The position numbers were made by a program, and so were the translations under genes. This document shows, in pieces, positions 50,488 to 60,403 of a stretch of DNA of 64,000 bases. Each line of letters opens with the position of its first letter. Within the stretch, counting starts at the first letter, position 1. The DNA comes from Noviluteimonas lactosilytica (lineage in GTDB: Bacteria > Pseudomonadota > Gammaproteobacteria > Xanthomonadales > Xanthomonadaceae). The stretch covers positions 248,001 to 312,000 of the forward strand of contig NZ_JAJGAK010000001.1 of assembly GCF_020866925.1 (NCBI RefSeq). The letters run 5' to 3'. A model generated the notes under the pieces. It was given only the letters and a program-made list of their open reading frames with translations, ran no database searches and was not told where the DNA came from.

Positions 50488-51018
50488 ATGTCCCTCCAAA
50501 ACGACCTCCGCATCGCCACCCTGCTCGACGCCTACTACGCGGCCGAATACCGCTGGGAGCTCGATGGGGAATGGCGCACGCTGCGCATCGGCCACCCTGC
50601 GCCGGAGCTGGAGGCGTTCTTCCCGCTGAGCCAGCGTTTCGGCCTGCTGTCGGCGTGGGATCCGCAGTCGATCCCGCGCGAGGAAGCCGTCAACCGGCGC
50701 GCCGACGAAGCGCTGCACACCGCCCTGCTTTCGAGCGGCCTGGCGTTCCGTCCGGGGTTCAGCTCGGCTCCGAACCGCAGCTGGCGCGAGCCGAGCTGGG
50801 TCGTGATGGACATGCCCGATGCCGAGTTCGATCGCCTCGCCCTGCGCCATGGGCAACTCGGCACCCTGGTGTGGTCGCGCGGCGAGCCGGTGCGGCTGCG
50901 CATGTACGCCAACCAGCCGTTGATGGCCAAGCACCGCGACCACGTCGAGTGGGCGCCGCTGAACCTCAAGACCCGCGGCGCCCGCCTGGGCACGCCGCGC
51001 GACGTGCCGCACGACTGA
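50488..51018 (+). CDS. DUF3293 family protein
   Basis: 176 residues. FGLLSAWDPQSIPREEAVNRRADEAL matches the DUF3293 conserved core, which ends in a strand like LVWSRGEPVRLRMY. No signal peptide or TM segment. Family function unknown. It diverges from the aminotransferase gene and is convergent with the membrane gene that follows. ATG at 50488 preferred over upstream in-frame starts, which would sit in the leader. Confidence 0.8.
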   Translation: MSLQNDLRIATLLDAYYAAEYRWELDGEWRTLRIGHPAPELEAFFPLSQRFGLLSAWDPQSIPREEAVNRRADEALHTALLSSGLAFRPGFSSAPNRSWREPSWVVMDMPDAEFDRLALRHGQLGTLVWSRGEPVRLRMYANQPLMAKHRDHVEWAPLNLKTRGARLGTPRDVPHD

Positions 51019-51027
51019 CCGGCGGCT

Positions 51028-52293
51028 TCAGGCCGCCTTCGCGACCTCTTCGAACACGCGCAACAGCGCGACCACGCACGCGGCGCCCATCGTCCACGCG
51101 AACGCGCGCTGGCCGAATCGCGCACGCACCTCCACCAGCAGCCGGCACGTCGCGATGAGCAGCGCGATGCACGCAACGAACGACGTGCGCGACCCCGAGC
51201 CATGCACGGTCGGCGACATCGCCATCGCGGCGAGCGTGCCGAAGCCGACGGCCAACGTCCACGCGCGCCACACCGCTTCGCGTCGATCGTCCTCCTGCAC
51301 CACCAGCCCGATACCGGCGACCAGGCCGACGAGCGCGCACGCCACGAGCACGGGCGGCAACAGCTTCGGCGCGATCACCGCGACGACCAGCAACGCGCAG
51401 GCCGCCAGCACGCCGATCCGCGCGCCGCGCGGCATCGTGGCGCGCAGCGACAGCGCGACCAACGCCCCGCACGACAACACCAGCAGCACGTTGCTCGAAC
51501 GTGCGAGCTTCGCCAGCACCTCGAGTCCCAGCACGCCCTTGTCCCACAACGTCAGCTGGTCGAACGTCGGATAGAAGTTCCCGATTTCCACGACATAACG
51601 ATGCTGGATGCCGGGCGCGCCGAAGTTGATCGCGGCGTTGACCAGGATCGACACCATCAGGACGACTTCGCCGCGCCCCAGGCGTTTCGTGCGCCACAAC
51701 CACGCCACGCGCGGAAGGCCGATGCCCAGCATCGCGAGCGCCACCTGCTCGTGGTACGCCGCGAAGCCGCCCGCGAGGACGATGCCGGCCCAGGCCCACG
51801 GTCCGCGCGTGCGCCGATCGAACAACGGCACCATCGCCGCGAGCCCGGCCGCGGTCGGCCACAGGTAGTTGAACGAACCCGACACCCACCACGCGGCGTC
51901 GCGCAACACGGGCGACGGCATGCACCACAGCAGCGCGAACGCGCATCCCGTGCCCGCGAACGGCCCGAGCCGGCGGCCGAACCCGAGCCGCGCCGCACTC
52001 GCGCACAACCACACGACCATCGCGACATTGACGATGCGCCAGATCCACAGGTGGTCGAGCAACAGCGCCGCGAAGGCGTCGATCGGCAGTCGACCGGACC
52101 AGCGCATGTAGCGTTCGAGCAGGAAAGCGCCGAGCGTCTGATGATCGAGCGCCGCGGCGAAATACGCATCGTCGTAATCGGGCTTGCGGTCGAACACCGC
52201 GACATGCAGCACGCACAAGGTGACGAGCATGGCCGCGCAGGCGGCGAGCGCGGTGGGGCGTTCGCCGCCGCGCTGGGGAGTGGGGAATCGCAT
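51028..52293 (-). CDS. DUF6056-like multi-spanning membrane protein
   Basis: 421 residues with about ten hydrophobic segments. The first loop after TM1 has [27 protein letters not shown], an acidic loop like the Asp-containing loop of lipid-linked-sugar glycosyltransferases. A second loop has [14 protein letters not shown] and a periplasmic patch [10 protein letters not shown]. It looks like a DUF6056/GtrC-type protein. Possible role in O-antigen or glycan modification is inference. The 225 bp on to ccmA contain a TAAAAT hexamer 30 bp before the ccmA start. Confidence 0.7.
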   Translation of the reverse strand: MRFPTPQRGGERPTALAACAAMLVTLCVLHVAVFDRKPDYDDAYFAAALDHQTLGAFLLERYMRWSGRLPIDAFAALLLDHLWIWRIVNVAMVVWLCASAARLGFGRRLGPFAGTGCAFALLWCMPSPVLRDAAWWVSGSFNYLWPTAAGLAAMVPLFDRRTRGPWAWAGIVLAGGFAAYHEQVALAMLGIGLPRVAWLWRTKRLGRGEVVLMVSILVNAAINFGAPGIQHRYVVEIGNFYPTFDQLTLWDKGVLGLEVLAKLARSSNVLLVLSCGALVALSLRATMPRGARIGVLAACALLVVAVIAPKLLPPVLVACALVGLVAGIGLVVQEDDRREAVWRAWTLAVGFGTLAAMAMSPTVHGSGSRTSFVACIALLIATCRLLVEVRARFGQRAFAWTMGAACVVALLRVFEEVAKAA

Positions 52294-52518
52294 GGAAATG
52301 GGGCCGGTGTTGCGGAGGCCCCATCGAACGGCGCACGCCCCTCCCCGGGCATCGGCACTTCGGGCAAACGCGCGTGCGGAAAAACCGCACGAGCACGTCC
52401 ATCGTCCAGCCGCGCGCGCAGGAGGCCAGGGCGGCCGATCGGAGGGCAAATTGGCACCGTCGCGGTCCCGGCCCTCCGGGGGCTAAAATGCCGCAACTCG
52501 CACGGCCCTGATCCCGAC

Positions 52519-53151
52519 GTGTCCAACGCCCCGCCGCTGCTCGCTGCACGCGGCCTGCGCTTCGCGCGCAACGAACAACCCGTGTTCGGCCCCCTTGCGT
52601 TCTCGGTCGACGCGGGGGAGGCGTTGCTGGTGCAGGGCGACAATGGCTCGGGCAAGACGACGTTGTTGCGCGTCCTGGCCGGGTTGCTGCGCGCCGACGA
52701 GGGCGAGATCGACATCGACGGCCGCCCCGCCGCCGTCGCGCTGCGTGCCCGCGCGATCGCCTACCTCGGTCACCTGCCCGCACTGAAGGCCGACCTCACC
52801 GCGCTCGAGAACCTGCGCTTCCTGTGCGGCCTGCATGGTCGTCGCCGCGGCCAGTTGCCCGAAAACGCGATGTCGATCGTCGGCCTCTCCGGCTACGAAG
52901 ACACCCTCGCCCGCCAACTCTCGGCCGGGCAGAAGAAGCGCCTGTCGCTCGCGCGCCTGTGGCTCTCGCCCGCGCCGCTGTGGTTGCTCGACGAGCCGTA
53001 CGCGAACCTCGACCTGGAAGGCATCAACCTGGTCAATCGCATGGTGCAGGCGCACCTGCGCGAAGGCGGCGCCGCGTTGCTCACCACGCACGGCGCGTAT
53101 GCCGCGCCCCCGGTGCGCACGCGCATGCTCGAACTGGTGCGCGCCGCATGA
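52519..53151 (+). CDS. ccmA: Heme exporter ATPase CcmA
   Basis: 210 residues, the family size. Walker [10 protein letters not shown] at 40-48, signature [18 protein letters not shown], Walker [13 protein letters not shown]. Drives release of holo-CcmE from CcmCD. GTG start; the frame is open far upstream but that stretch opposes a membrane gene. Head of the ccmABCDEFGHI operon; ccmB starts within its stop codon. Confidence 0.95.
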   Translation: MSNAPPLLAARGLRFARNEQPVFGPLAFSVDAGEALLVQGDNGSGKTTLLRVLAGLLRADEGEIDIDGRPAAVALRARAIAYLGHLPALKADLTALENLRFLCGLHGRRRGQLPENAMSIVGLSGYEDTLARQLSAGQKKRLSLARLWLSPAPLWLLDEPYANLDLEGINLVNRMVQAHLREGGAALLTTHGAYAAPPVRTRMLELVRAA

Positions 53152-53819
53152 TGCTATCCGCCGCCCGCGCGCTCCTCGCCCGCGATGCGCGCCTGTTGTG
53201 GCGTCGTCGCGGCGATGCGTTGCAGCCGGCGTTGTTCGCGCTGCTCGTCGTCGTGTTGTTCGCGCTTGCGCTCGGCGGGCAAGCGCGGGAGCTCGAACGC
53301 GTCGCGGCTCCGGTGTTGTGGCTCGCGGTGCTGCTCGCCGGCCTGCTCGCGCTCGACACGCTGTTCCGCAGCGATGCCGAGGACGGATCGCTCGAACAGT
53401 GGATGCTCGCGCCCGTGCCGCTGGCGTGGCTGGTGCTGGTCCGCACGTTCATGCACTGGGCCTCGACCGCGCTGCCGCTGCTCATCGCGACCCCGCTGCT
53501 CGGCGAACTCCTCCACCTGCCGCGCGGCCAGCTTCCGGTGCTGATGGCCTCGCTCGCGCTGGGCACGCCGCTGCTCAGCCTGCTGGGCGCCGTGGTGGCG
53601 GCATTAACCGTCGGGATGCGCCGCTCCGGTATCCTTGTCGCGTTGCTCGCGCTGCCGCTGTACGTGCCGGTGCTCGTCTTCGGCGCGGGCGCCGTCGCGG
53701 TCGCGGCGCAAGGCCTGGACGCCACCGCGCCCCTGTTGCTGCTCGGCGCCGGCCTCGTGATGGCGCTGGTGCTCGCCCCAATCGCCGCCGCCGCCGCGAT
53801 CCGGATCGCGCTCAGTTGA
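53148..53819 (+). CDS. ccmB: Heme exporter membrane protein CcmB
   Basis: 223 residues, six TM helices, standard size. Includes [32 protein letters not shown] and a [18 protein letters not shown] segment between helices 2 and 3 diagnostic for CcmB. Start overlaps the ccmA stop. Paired with CcmA. Confidence 0.94.
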   Translation: MMLSAARALLARDARLLWRRRGDALQPALFALLVVVLFALALGGQARELERVAAPVLWLAVLLAGLLALDTLFRSDAEDGSLEQWMLAPVPLAWLVLVRTFMHWASTALPLLIATPLLGELLHLPRGQLPVLMASLALGTPLLSLLGAVVAALTVGMRRSGILVALLALPLYVPVLVFGAGAVAVAAQGLDATAPLLLLGAGLVMALVLAPIAAAAAIRIALS

Positions 53820-53840
53820 ATCGCCCTTGAGTTGACCCGC

Positions 53841-54593
53841 ATGCATCCGCTCGTCCGCTGGTTCCACCAACTCGGTTCCCCGCCCTACTTCGATCGCTTC
53901 GCCGCGCGCTGGGCGCCCTGGGCGTACGCGCTCGGGCTCGCAGTGATGGCGTACGGCCTGTGGGCCGCGCTGTTCCAGGTGCCCGCCGATTACCAGCAGG
54001 GCGACAGCTTCCGCATCCTCTACATCCACGTGCCGTCGGCGTGGATGAGCATGTTCGTGTTCGGGCTGATGGCCTTCTATTCGGCGATCGCGCTGGTGTG
54101 GCGCATCAAGCTTTGCGAAATCCTCGCGATGGCCTGCGCGCCGATCGGCGCGGCATTCACCGTGATCACGCTCGCCACCGGTTCGATCTGGGGCAAGCCG
54201 ATGTGGGGCACGTGGTGGGACTGGGATCCGCGGCTGACCACCGAGTTGATCCTGCTGTTCCTGTACCTCGGCATCATCGGGCTGTACCACGCGATCGACG
54301 ACCGCCGCCAGGGCGCACGCGCCGCGGGCCTGCTCGCGCTCGTGGGCGTCGCGTTGCTGCCGGTGATCCGCTACTCCGTGGTGTGGTGGAACTCGCTGCA
54401 CCAGGGCCAGACCATCAGCGTGTTCGGCCAGTCGCAGATGGACGCCAGCATGTTGCCGCCGTTGTTCGCGATGATCGTCGCGACCAAGTTGTGGTTCGTC
54501 GGTTCGCTGCTCGCCCGCGCGCGCGCCGACAACCTGCGCCGCGAAGCGGGCAAGGACTGGGTCGTGCGCATGGCGCAGGAGCGTGCGCGATGA
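53841..54593 (+). CDS. ccmC: Heme handling protein CcmC
   Basis: 250 residues, six TM helices. Tryptophan-rich motif WGTWWDWDP at 122-130 and periplasmic His of [10 protein letters not shown] and TISVFGQS regions, which bind heme and pass it to CcmE. ATG at 53841 preferred; an in-frame TTG lies 9 bp upstream. Starts 21 bp after ccmB and overlaps ccmD by 4 bp. Confidence 0.95.
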   Translation: MHPLVRWFHQLGSPPYFDRFAARWAPWAYALGLAVMAYGLWAALFQVPADYQQGDSFRILYIHVPSAWMSMFVFGLMAFYSAIALVWRIKLCEILAMACAPIGAAFTVITLATGSIWGKPMWGTWWDWDPRLTTELILLFLYLGIIGLYHAIDDRRQGARAAGLLALVGVALLPVIRYSVVWWNSLHQGQTISVFGQSQMDASMLPPLFAMIVATKLWFVGSLLARARADNLRREAGKDWVVRMAQERAR

Positions 54594-54772
54594 GTTACTT
54601 CGGTTACGTCGTCGCCGCCTACGCCGTGTTCTTCGTCGTGCTGCTGTGGGATTTCGTCGCCCCGCGCATCGACATCGCGCGCCAGCTGCGCGCCGCGAAG
54701 CTGCGCGCCGCGCGCACCACCACCAGGCGCCCGGCCCCCGACGCCACCTTGAGCAGGACCGAATCCGAATGA
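54590..54772 (+). CDS. ccmD: Heme exporter protein CcmD
   Basis: 60 residues: one TM helix (about 4-24, [19 protein letters not shown]) and a basic cytoplasmic tail. Size and position between ccmC and ccmE are diagnostic. Overlaps both neighbours by 4 bp. Confidence 0.9.
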   Translation: MSYFGYVVAAYAVFFVVLLWDFVAPRIDIARQLRAAKLRAARTTTRRPAPDATLSRTESE

Positions 54773-55266
54773 ACCCCACCCGCAAGCGTCGCCTGTGGTA
54801 CGTCCTTGCGCTCGTCGTCGCCGCGGGCATCGCGGTGGCGCTCGTCGCGATGGCGCTGCAGCGCAACGTCGCCTATCTCTACACGCCCGCCGAAATCCTC
54901 GACGGTCGCGCCGGCGAAGCGGTGACCTCGGGCCAGGCGCGCTTCCGCCTCGGCGGCATGGTCGCGGGCGGTTCGTTCGCGCGCGCGCCGGGTTCGATGG
55001 AAGCGCACTTCAAGGTCGACGACGGCGACGCGATGTTGCCGGTCGTCTACACCGGGATCCTGCCGGACCTGTTCCGCGAGAAGCAGGCCGTCGTCGCGAC
55101 CGGCCGCATGCGCGGCAACGTGTTCGTCGCCGAGGAAGTGCTGGCCAAGCACGACGAGGCGTACATGCCGAAGGAAGTCGCCGACAAGATGGGCAAGGCG
55201 CACAAGAAGCACGACGTCGACACAGTGCCGAACGACGCCTCCATGCCGACCGAGGGTGCGCAGTAA
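54769..55266 (+). CDS. ccmE: Heme chaperone CcmE
   Basis: 165 residues. TM anchor about 9-28, OB-type periplasmic domain. The heme-attaching His128 and nearby Tyr132 are present in [10 protein letters not shown]. After them the tail is long and charged ([12 protein letters not shown]). Receives heme from CcmC and gives it to CcmF. Confidence 0.95.
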   Translation: MNPTRKRRLWYVLALVVAAGIAVALVAMALQRNVAYLYTPAEILDGRAGEAVTSGQARFRLGGMVAGGSFARAPGSMEAHFKVDDGDAMLPVVYTGILPDLFREKQAVVATGRMRGNVFVAEEVLAKHDEAYMPKEVADKMGKAHKKHDVDTVPNDASMPTEGAQ

Positions 55267-55267
55267 C

Positions 55268-57187
55268 GTGCTTCCCGAACTCGGACAACTCGCCCTCATC
55301 CTCGCGCTGCTCGTCTCCGCCGTGCAGGCGGTGTTGCCGCTCGCCGGCGCGCATCGCGGACGCATTTCGTGGATGGCGGTCGCGCGCCCGGCGGCGTACC
55401 TGCAACTCGGGCTCGTCGCGCTCGCCTTCGGCCTGCTGACGCACGCGTTCGTGATGCAGGACTTCTCGCTGCGCTACGTCGCGCAGAACAGCAACTCGCT
55501 GCTGCCGACCGTGTATCGCTTCACCGCGGTGTGGGGCGCGCACGAAGGCTCGTTGCTGCTGTGGGCGCTGATCCTCGCGTTGTGGACCGGTGCGGTGGCG
55601 ATGTTCTCCAGGCGCCTGCCCGCCGAGGTCATCGCGCGCGTGCTCGGCGTGATGGGCCTGGTGTCGGTGGGCTTCCTCGCGTTCCTGATCTTCACCAGCA
55701 ATCCATTCGAACGCCTGCTGCCCGCGGCGATGGAAGGCCGCGACCTCAATCCGCTGCTGCAGGATCCGGGGATGATCATCCATCCGCCGATGCTGTACCT
55801 CGGCTACGTGGGCTTCTCGGTGCCGTTCGCGTTCGCGATCGCCGCGTTGCTCGGCGGCAAGGTCGACACGCGCTGGCTGCGCTGGACGCGCCCGTGGACC
55901 AACATCGCGTGGGGCTTCCTCACCGCCGGCATCGCGCTCGGTTCGTGGTGGGCGTACTACGAACTCGGCTGGGGCGGCTGGTGGTTCTGGGATCCGGTGG
56001 AGAACGCGAGCTTCATGCCGTGGCTCGCCGGCGCGGCGCTGCTGCATTCGCAGGCGGTGACCGAAAAGCGCGGCAGCTTCCGCGGCTGGACGCTGCTGCT
56101 CGCGATCGCCACGTTCTCCCTCTCGCTGCTCGGCACTTTCCTTGTGCGCTCCGGCGTGCTGACGAGCGTGCACGCGTTCGCCGCGGATCCGACGCGCGGC
56201 TTGTTCATCCTGATGTTCCTCGGCACGGTCGTCGGCGGTTCGCTGCTCCTGTATGCACTGCGTGCACCGAGCGAGAACGACGGCGCGCCGTTCGCCGCAA
56301 GCTCGCGCGAGACGTTGCTGCTCGCCAACAACCTGCTGCTGTCGACCGCGTGCGCGATGGTGCTGATCGGCACGCTGTATCCGCTGCTCGCCGATGCGTT
56401 GTCGCTCGGCAAGATCTCGGTCGGGCCGCCGTACTTCGCGTTGCTGTTCACGCTGTTGATGACGCCGCTGGTGATGCTGCTGCCGTTCGGTCCGCTGACG
56501 CGCTGGCAGCGCGAACAGCCCTCGCGCCCGATCGCGATGCTGGTGCCGTGGGCGGGCCTGGCGGTCGGCGTCGGCATCGGCGCGTACTTCCTCGCGCCGC
56601 AGGGTGCGTGGAAAGTCGCCGCGGGCATCGCGGGCGCGACGTGGGTCGCCGCCGGCACCGTACGCTTCCTGTGGACGCGCTTCACGTCGAAGGGCTCGCG
56701 CTTCACCGCCGAGATGCTCGGCATGACGTTCGCGCACGCGGGCATCGCGATCTTCCTCGTCGGCGCGTTGCTCGTCGAAGGCCTCGCGCAGCAGCGCGAA
56801 CTCGCGCTCGCGCCGGGCCAGTCGGTCGCGGTCGAAGGGCGCACGTTCGTCTTCGACGGCGTCGAACACAAGGAAGGCCCCAACTACATCGCCGACAAGG
56901 GCACCGTGCGCGTGTTCGACGGCGACACCGAGATGGCGACGCTCCATCCGGAAAAGCGCCGTTACGCCAGCGGCGGCCAGGTGATGACCGAAGCCGCGAT
57001 CGCGCCGGGCGTCCGCGGCGACCTGTACGTCGCGCTCGGCGAACCGCTCGGCGACGACGCCTGGGCCGTGCGCGTGCACGCCAAGCCGTTCGTGCGCTGG
57101 ATCTGGTTCGGCGCCGCGTTGATGGCGTTGGGTGGCTTCGTCACGGCGACCGATCGCCGCTTCCGCCGCAGCGAGGTGTCCGCATGA
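55268..57187 (+). CDS. ccmF: Cytochrome c heme lyase subunit CcmF
   Basis: 639 residues with many TM helices and the WWD signature WGGWWFWDP at 235-243, followed by ENASFMPWL. His residues in the LLWALI and GTFLVRSGVLTSVHAFA loops match heme ligands of the family. GTG start one base after the ccmE stop; an in-frame GTG four codons upstream overlaps ccmE. Overlaps ccmG by 4 bp. Confidence 0.94.
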   Translation: MLPELGQLALILALLVSAVQAVLPLAGAHRGRISWMAVARPAAYLQLGLVALAFGLLTHAFVMQDFSLRYVAQNSNSLLPTVYRFTAVWGAHEGSLLLWALILALWTGAVAMFSRRLPAEVIARVLGVMGLVSVGFLAFLIFTSNPFERLLPAAMEGRDLNPLLQDPGMIIHPPMLYLGYVGFSVPFAFAIAALLGGKVDTRWLRWTRPWTNIAWGFLTAGIALGSWWAYYELGWGGWWFWDPVENASFMPWLAGAALLHSQAVTEKRGSFRGWTLLLAIATFSLSLLGTFLVRSGVLTSVHAFAADPTRGLFILMFLGTVVGGSLLLYALRAPSENDGAPFAASSRETLLLANNLLLSTACAMVLIGTLYPLLADALSLGKISVGPPYFALLFTLLMTPLVMLLPFGPLTRWQREQPSRPIAMLVPWAGLAVGVGIGAYFLAPQGAWKVAAGIAGATWVAAGTVRFLWTRFTSKGSRFTAEMLGMTFAHAGIAIFLVGALLVEGLAQQRELALAPGQSVAVEGRTFVFDGVEHKEGPNYIADKGTVRVFDGDTEMATLHPEKRRYASGGQVMTEAAIAPGVRGDLYVALGEPLGDDAWAVRVHAKPFVRWIWFGAALMALGGFVTATDRRFRRSEVSA

Positions 57188-57747
57188 CGAGCCGCGCATC
57201 GCGCTTCATTCCGCTCGCGATCTTCTTCGCGCTCGCGGTGCTGCTCGCCGCCGGCGTGTGGCTGAGCCGCAACCCGGATCGCGAAGCGCTGCCTTCGCCG
57301 CTGATCGACAAGCCCGCGCCGCAGTTCTCGCTGCCGGTGCTGCACGAACCCGATCGCACGATCACGCTCGCCGATCTCAAGGGCGCGCCGTTCCTGCTCA
57401 ACGTCTGGGGCAGCTGGTGCCCGTCGTGTCGCGATGAACATCCGGTGCTCACGCGCTTCGCCGAAACCAAGCGCGTGCGCCTGGTCGGCTTCAACTGGAA
57501 GGACGAGCGCGAAGACGCGCTGCGCTGGCTCGACCAGTTCGGCAATCCGTACTGGCTCGTCATCGCCGACCTCGAAGGCAAGGCCGCGATCGACTGGGGC
57601 ATCTACGGTGCGCCGGAAACCTTCCTCGTCGACGCCAACGGCACGATTCGCTGGAAGCATGTCGGTCCGCTCACCGATGCGCTCATCGAAGGCGAACTGA
57701 TTCCCGCGCTCGACGCGATCGATCCGCAAGGCAAGGCGACGCCATGA
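57184..57747 (+). CDS. ccmG: Thiol:disulfide interchange protein CcmG/DsbE
   Basis: 187 residues. TM anchor (about 8-28), thioredoxin fold with the reducing motif Cys79-Pro-Ser-Cys82 in LLNVWGSWCPSCRDEHP and cis-Pro in GAPETFLVD. Reduces apocytochrome or CcmH thiols. Overlaps ccmF and ccmH. Confidence 0.95.
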   Translation: MTSRASRFIPLAIFFALAVLLAAGVWLSRNPDREALPSPLIDKPAPQFSLPVLHEPDRTITLADLKGAPFLLNVWGSWCPSCRDEHPVLTRFAETKRVRLVGFNWKDEREDALRWLDQFGNPYWLVIADLEGKAAIDWGIYGAPETFLVDANGTIRWKHVGPLTDALIEGELIPALDAIDPQGKATP

Positions 57748-58190
57748 GGCTGTTGTTCGCGCTGTTGTTCGCCGTGTCGTCGCTGTTCGCGACGTTGCCC
57801 GCGCAGGCGCAGGTCGGCACCGACGTCGCGCCGCTGCAGTTCCAGGACAAGGCCGAGGAAGCGCGCTTCCACGCGCTCGTCGCCGAACTGCGCTGCGTGA
57901 TGTGCCAGAACCAGTCGCTCGCCGATTCCAACGCACAGATCGCCTACGACCTGCGCCGCGAAGTGCTCGACCTCATGCGCGAAGGCCGCAGCGACGCGGA
58001 GATCAAGGAGTTCCTCGTCGCGCGCTACGGCGAGTTCGTGCTGTATCGCCCGCGCATGGAAGCCACGACCTGGCTGCTGTGGCTCGGCCCCGCATTGTTG
58101 CTGCTCGCCGGCGGCTTCGTCATCGCACGCATCGTGCGCAAGCGCGCGACGACCACGCCGGTCGCCGAAGAACCCGACCAGGAGTGGTGA
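57744..58190 (+). CDS. ccmH: Cytochrome c maturation protein CcmH
   Basis: 148 residues. Signal peptide (about 1-22, ending AQA), periplasmic domain with LRCVMCQNQSLADSNA (Cys51 and Cys54), and one C-terminal TM helix (about 109-130). It is the short single-function CcmH, with the TPR part encoded separately downstream. Confidence 0.95.
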   Translation: MRLLFALLFAVSSLFATLPAQAQVGTDVAPLQFQDKAEEARFHALVAELRCVMCQNQSLADSNAQIAYDLRREVLDLMREGRSDAEIKEFLVARYGEFVLYRPRMEATTWLLWLGPALLLLAGGFVIARIVRKRATTTPVAEEPDQEW

Positions 58191-59236
58191 TGTCGCCCGC
58201 CTTGAGTTTCGCCATCGCAGGCGCCTTGCTCGTCCTCGTCGTGGCCGTCGTGTTGCTGCGACCCTTGCTGCGCGAATCGCCGAAGGTCGTCATCGGCATC
58301 GCGGTGTGCTTCAGCCTCGCCGCGGTCGCGTTGTATCGCGTCGTCGGCACGCCGGCCGCGCTCGAAGTGCAGGCGAACGCGGCGATGCCGCAGACGCTCG
58401 ACGATGCGATCAAGCAACTGCAGGCCGAACTCGCGAAGAACCCCGACCAGCCCGAAGGCTGGCGCCTGCTCGGCCAGGCGCTCGGCAACAGCCAGCGCTT
58501 CGCCGAATCGCGCGATGCGTACGCGCACGCCGCGAAGCTCACGCCGAAGGAGCCCGACGTGCTGGTCGAGGCCGCGCAGGCGCGCGCGCTCGCGGCACCC
58601 GAACGCCGCTTCGACGCGCAGGCGGTGACGATGCTGCAGCAGGCGCTCGAAGTGCAGCCGCAACACCAGCGCGCGCGTTGGTTCCTCGGCATCGCGCAGC
58701 GCCAGGCCGGCGACGACGCGGAAGCCGTGCGTACGTGGGAACCGTTGCTCGCGATGGTCGACGGCGCGACCGCCAACTCGTTGCGCGGCCAGATCAACGA
58801 CGCGCGCAAGGCGGCGGGCATGGCGCCGCTCGCCGCACCCGTGCAGCCGGCGACGCCGACCGCGAGCGCTGCGACCGCCACCGCCAACGCCCTGCACGTA
58901 CGCGTGCAACTCGACCCCGACCTCGCCGCGCGCGCACGCCTGCGCGGCGACGCGACGGTGTTCGTCATCGCGCGCGCAGCCGGCGGCCCGCCGATGCCGG
59001 TCGCGGTCGAACGCCACGCGTTGTCGGACCTGCCGCTCGACGTGACGCTCGACGACGGCGACAGCCCGATGCCGACCGCGAAGCTCTCCGCGTTGAAGGA
59101 CGTCGAAGTGCTCGCCCGCATTTCCGCCAGCGGCGACGCGATCCCGCAGGCCGGCGACCTCGAATCCGCGCCCGCGCGCGTGACGCTGCCCGCGACGACC
59201 CCGGTCGATCTGACCATCGGTTCGATGCGACAGTAG
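58190..59236 (+). CDS. ccmI: Cytochrome c maturation protein CcmI (TPR)
   Basis: 348 residues. Two N-terminal TM helices (about 5-22 and 32-50), then TPR-type repeats (about 70-200; GWRLLGQALGNSQRFAESRDAYAHAAKL) and a C-terminal domain (about 225-345) of the CycH type. It presents apocytochrome to CcmH/F. The ATG overlaps the ccmH stop by one base (TGATG). Last ccm gene of the operon. Confidence 0.92.
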   Translation: MSPALSFAIAGALLVLVVAVVLLRPLLRESPKVVIGIAVCFSLAAVALYRVVGTPAALEVQANAAMPQTLDDAIKQLQAELAKNPDQPEGWRLLGQALGNSQRFAESRDAYAHAAKLTPKEPDVLVEAAQARALAAPERRFDAQAVTMLQQALEVQPQHQRARWFLGIAQRQAGDDAEAVRTWEPLLAMVDGATANSLRGQINDARKAAGMAPLAAPVQPATPTASAATATANALHVRVQLDPDLAARARLRGDATVFVIARAAGGPPMPVAVERHALSDLPLDVTLDDGDSPMPTAKLSALKDVEVLARISASGDAIPQAGDLESAPARVTLPATTPVDLTIGSMRQ

Positions 59237-59240
59237 CGGC

Positions 59241-60359
59241 ATGACCGAATTCATCCCACCCGCCACGCGCTGGCACACCCTCCCCTCGCCCTTCGCGATG
59301 AAGCGCGGCGGCGAACTGCGCGATGCGCGCATGGCCTACGAAACCTGGGGCACGCTCAACGCCGCGCGCGACAACGCGGTGCTGATCGTCACCGGCCTCT
59401 CGCCCGACGCGCACGCCGCGTCGAACGAAGGCAACCCGGAACCGGGTTGGTGGGACGCGATGGTCGGTCCCGGCAAACCGATCGACACCGATCGCTGGTT
59501 CGTGATTTGCGTGAACTCGCTCGGCAGCTGCAAGGGCTCGACCGGTCCTGCATCGGTGAACCCCGCGACGGGCACGCGGTATGGACTCGCATTCCCCGAG
59601 TTGTCCGTCGAGGACGGCGCGAACGCCGCATTCGAAGTGGTGAAGTCGCTTGGCGTCGACACGCTCGCGTGCCTGGTCGGCAATTCGATGGGCGGCATGG
59701 TCGCGCTCGCTTACCTGTTGTTGCACCCGGACTCGGCGCGCGCGCACATCAACATTTCCGGCAGCGCGCGTGCGTTGCCGTTCTCCATCGCGATCCGTTC
59801 GTTGCAGCGCGAAGCGATCCGCCTGGATCCGAACTGGAACCACGGCGACTACGACGACGACACGCAGTACCCCGAAGCGGGGATGCGCATGGCGCGCAAG
59901 CTCGGCGTGATCACGTATCGCTCGGCGCTGGAGTGGGATGGGCGCTTCGGACGCGTGCGCCTGGACTCTGACCGGCGCGAGGACGAGGAGCCGTTCGGAC
60001 TGGAGTTCGAGGTGGAAAGTTACCTCGAAGGCCACGCACGTCGTTTCGTGCGTCACTTCGATCCCAATTGCTACCTGTACCTCAGCCGTTCCATGGATTG
60101 GTTCGATCTCGCCGAATACGGAGACGGGGATGTCGAGGCCGGCCTGCGCCGGATCCGCGTCGACCGCGCGCTCGCGATCGGCGTGAAGACGGACATCCTG
60201 TTCCCGCTGCAGCAACAGGAAGAAGTGGCCGACGGCCTGCGCGCCGCGGGCGCCGACACCGAGTTCCTGCCCCTGCCCTCGCCGCAGGGCCATGACGCGT
60301 TCCTCGTCGACATCGCGCGATTTGGCCCTGCAGTTCGCAATTTCCTGTCATCCCTCTGA
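59241..60359 (+). CDS. metX: Serine O-succinyltransferase (MetX-family alpha/beta-hydrolase)
   Basis: 372 residues. MetX fold with catalytic Ser149 (VGNSMGGM), Asp318 (VKTDILFP) and His351 (GHDAFLVD). Other patterns (MAYETWGTLN, VTGLSPDAHA, INISGSARALPFSIAIRSLQREAI) closely match the Xanthomonad serine O-succinyltransferases that make O-succinylserine for cysteine synthesis, rather than homoserine acetyltransferases, whose elbow is usually GGSMGGMQ. Starts 4 bp after ccmI, so probably in the same transcript. Homoserine acyltransferase activity remains the alternative. Confidence 0.85.
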   Translation: MTEFIPPATRWHTLPSPFAMKRGGELRDARMAYETWGTLNAARDNAVLIVTGLSPDAHAASNEGNPEPGWWDAMVGPGKPIDTDRWFVICVNSLGSCKGSTGPASVNPATGTRYGLAFPELSVEDGANAAFEVVKSLGVDTLACLVGNSMGGMVALAYLLLHPDSARAHINISGSARALPFSIAIRSLQREAIRLDPNWNHGDYDDDTQYPEAGMRMARKLGVITYRSALEWDGRFGRVRLDSDRREDEEPFGLEFEVESYLEGHARRFVRHFDPNCYLYLSRSMDWFDLAEYGDGDVEAGLRRIRVDRALAIGVKTDILFPLQQQEEVADGLRAAGADTEFLPLPSPQGHDAFLVDIARFGPAVRNFLSSL

Positions 60360-60403
60360 GTACAATCCGGGACGACGTCACCCAACGCCCCGTGGACATC
60401 GCC

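Noticed and set aside
51202-52518. Extended N-terminus of about 440 residues on CcmA
   Set aside because: The upstream part is Arg/His/Gln-rich and antisense to a membrane gene; CcmA normally has about 210 residues, which fits the GTG at 52519.
59241-60359. Homoserine O-acetyltransferase
   Set aside because: The nucleophile elbow GNSMGG and the overall pattern match the serine O-succinyltransferase group of Xanthomonads better; kept as the alternative only.
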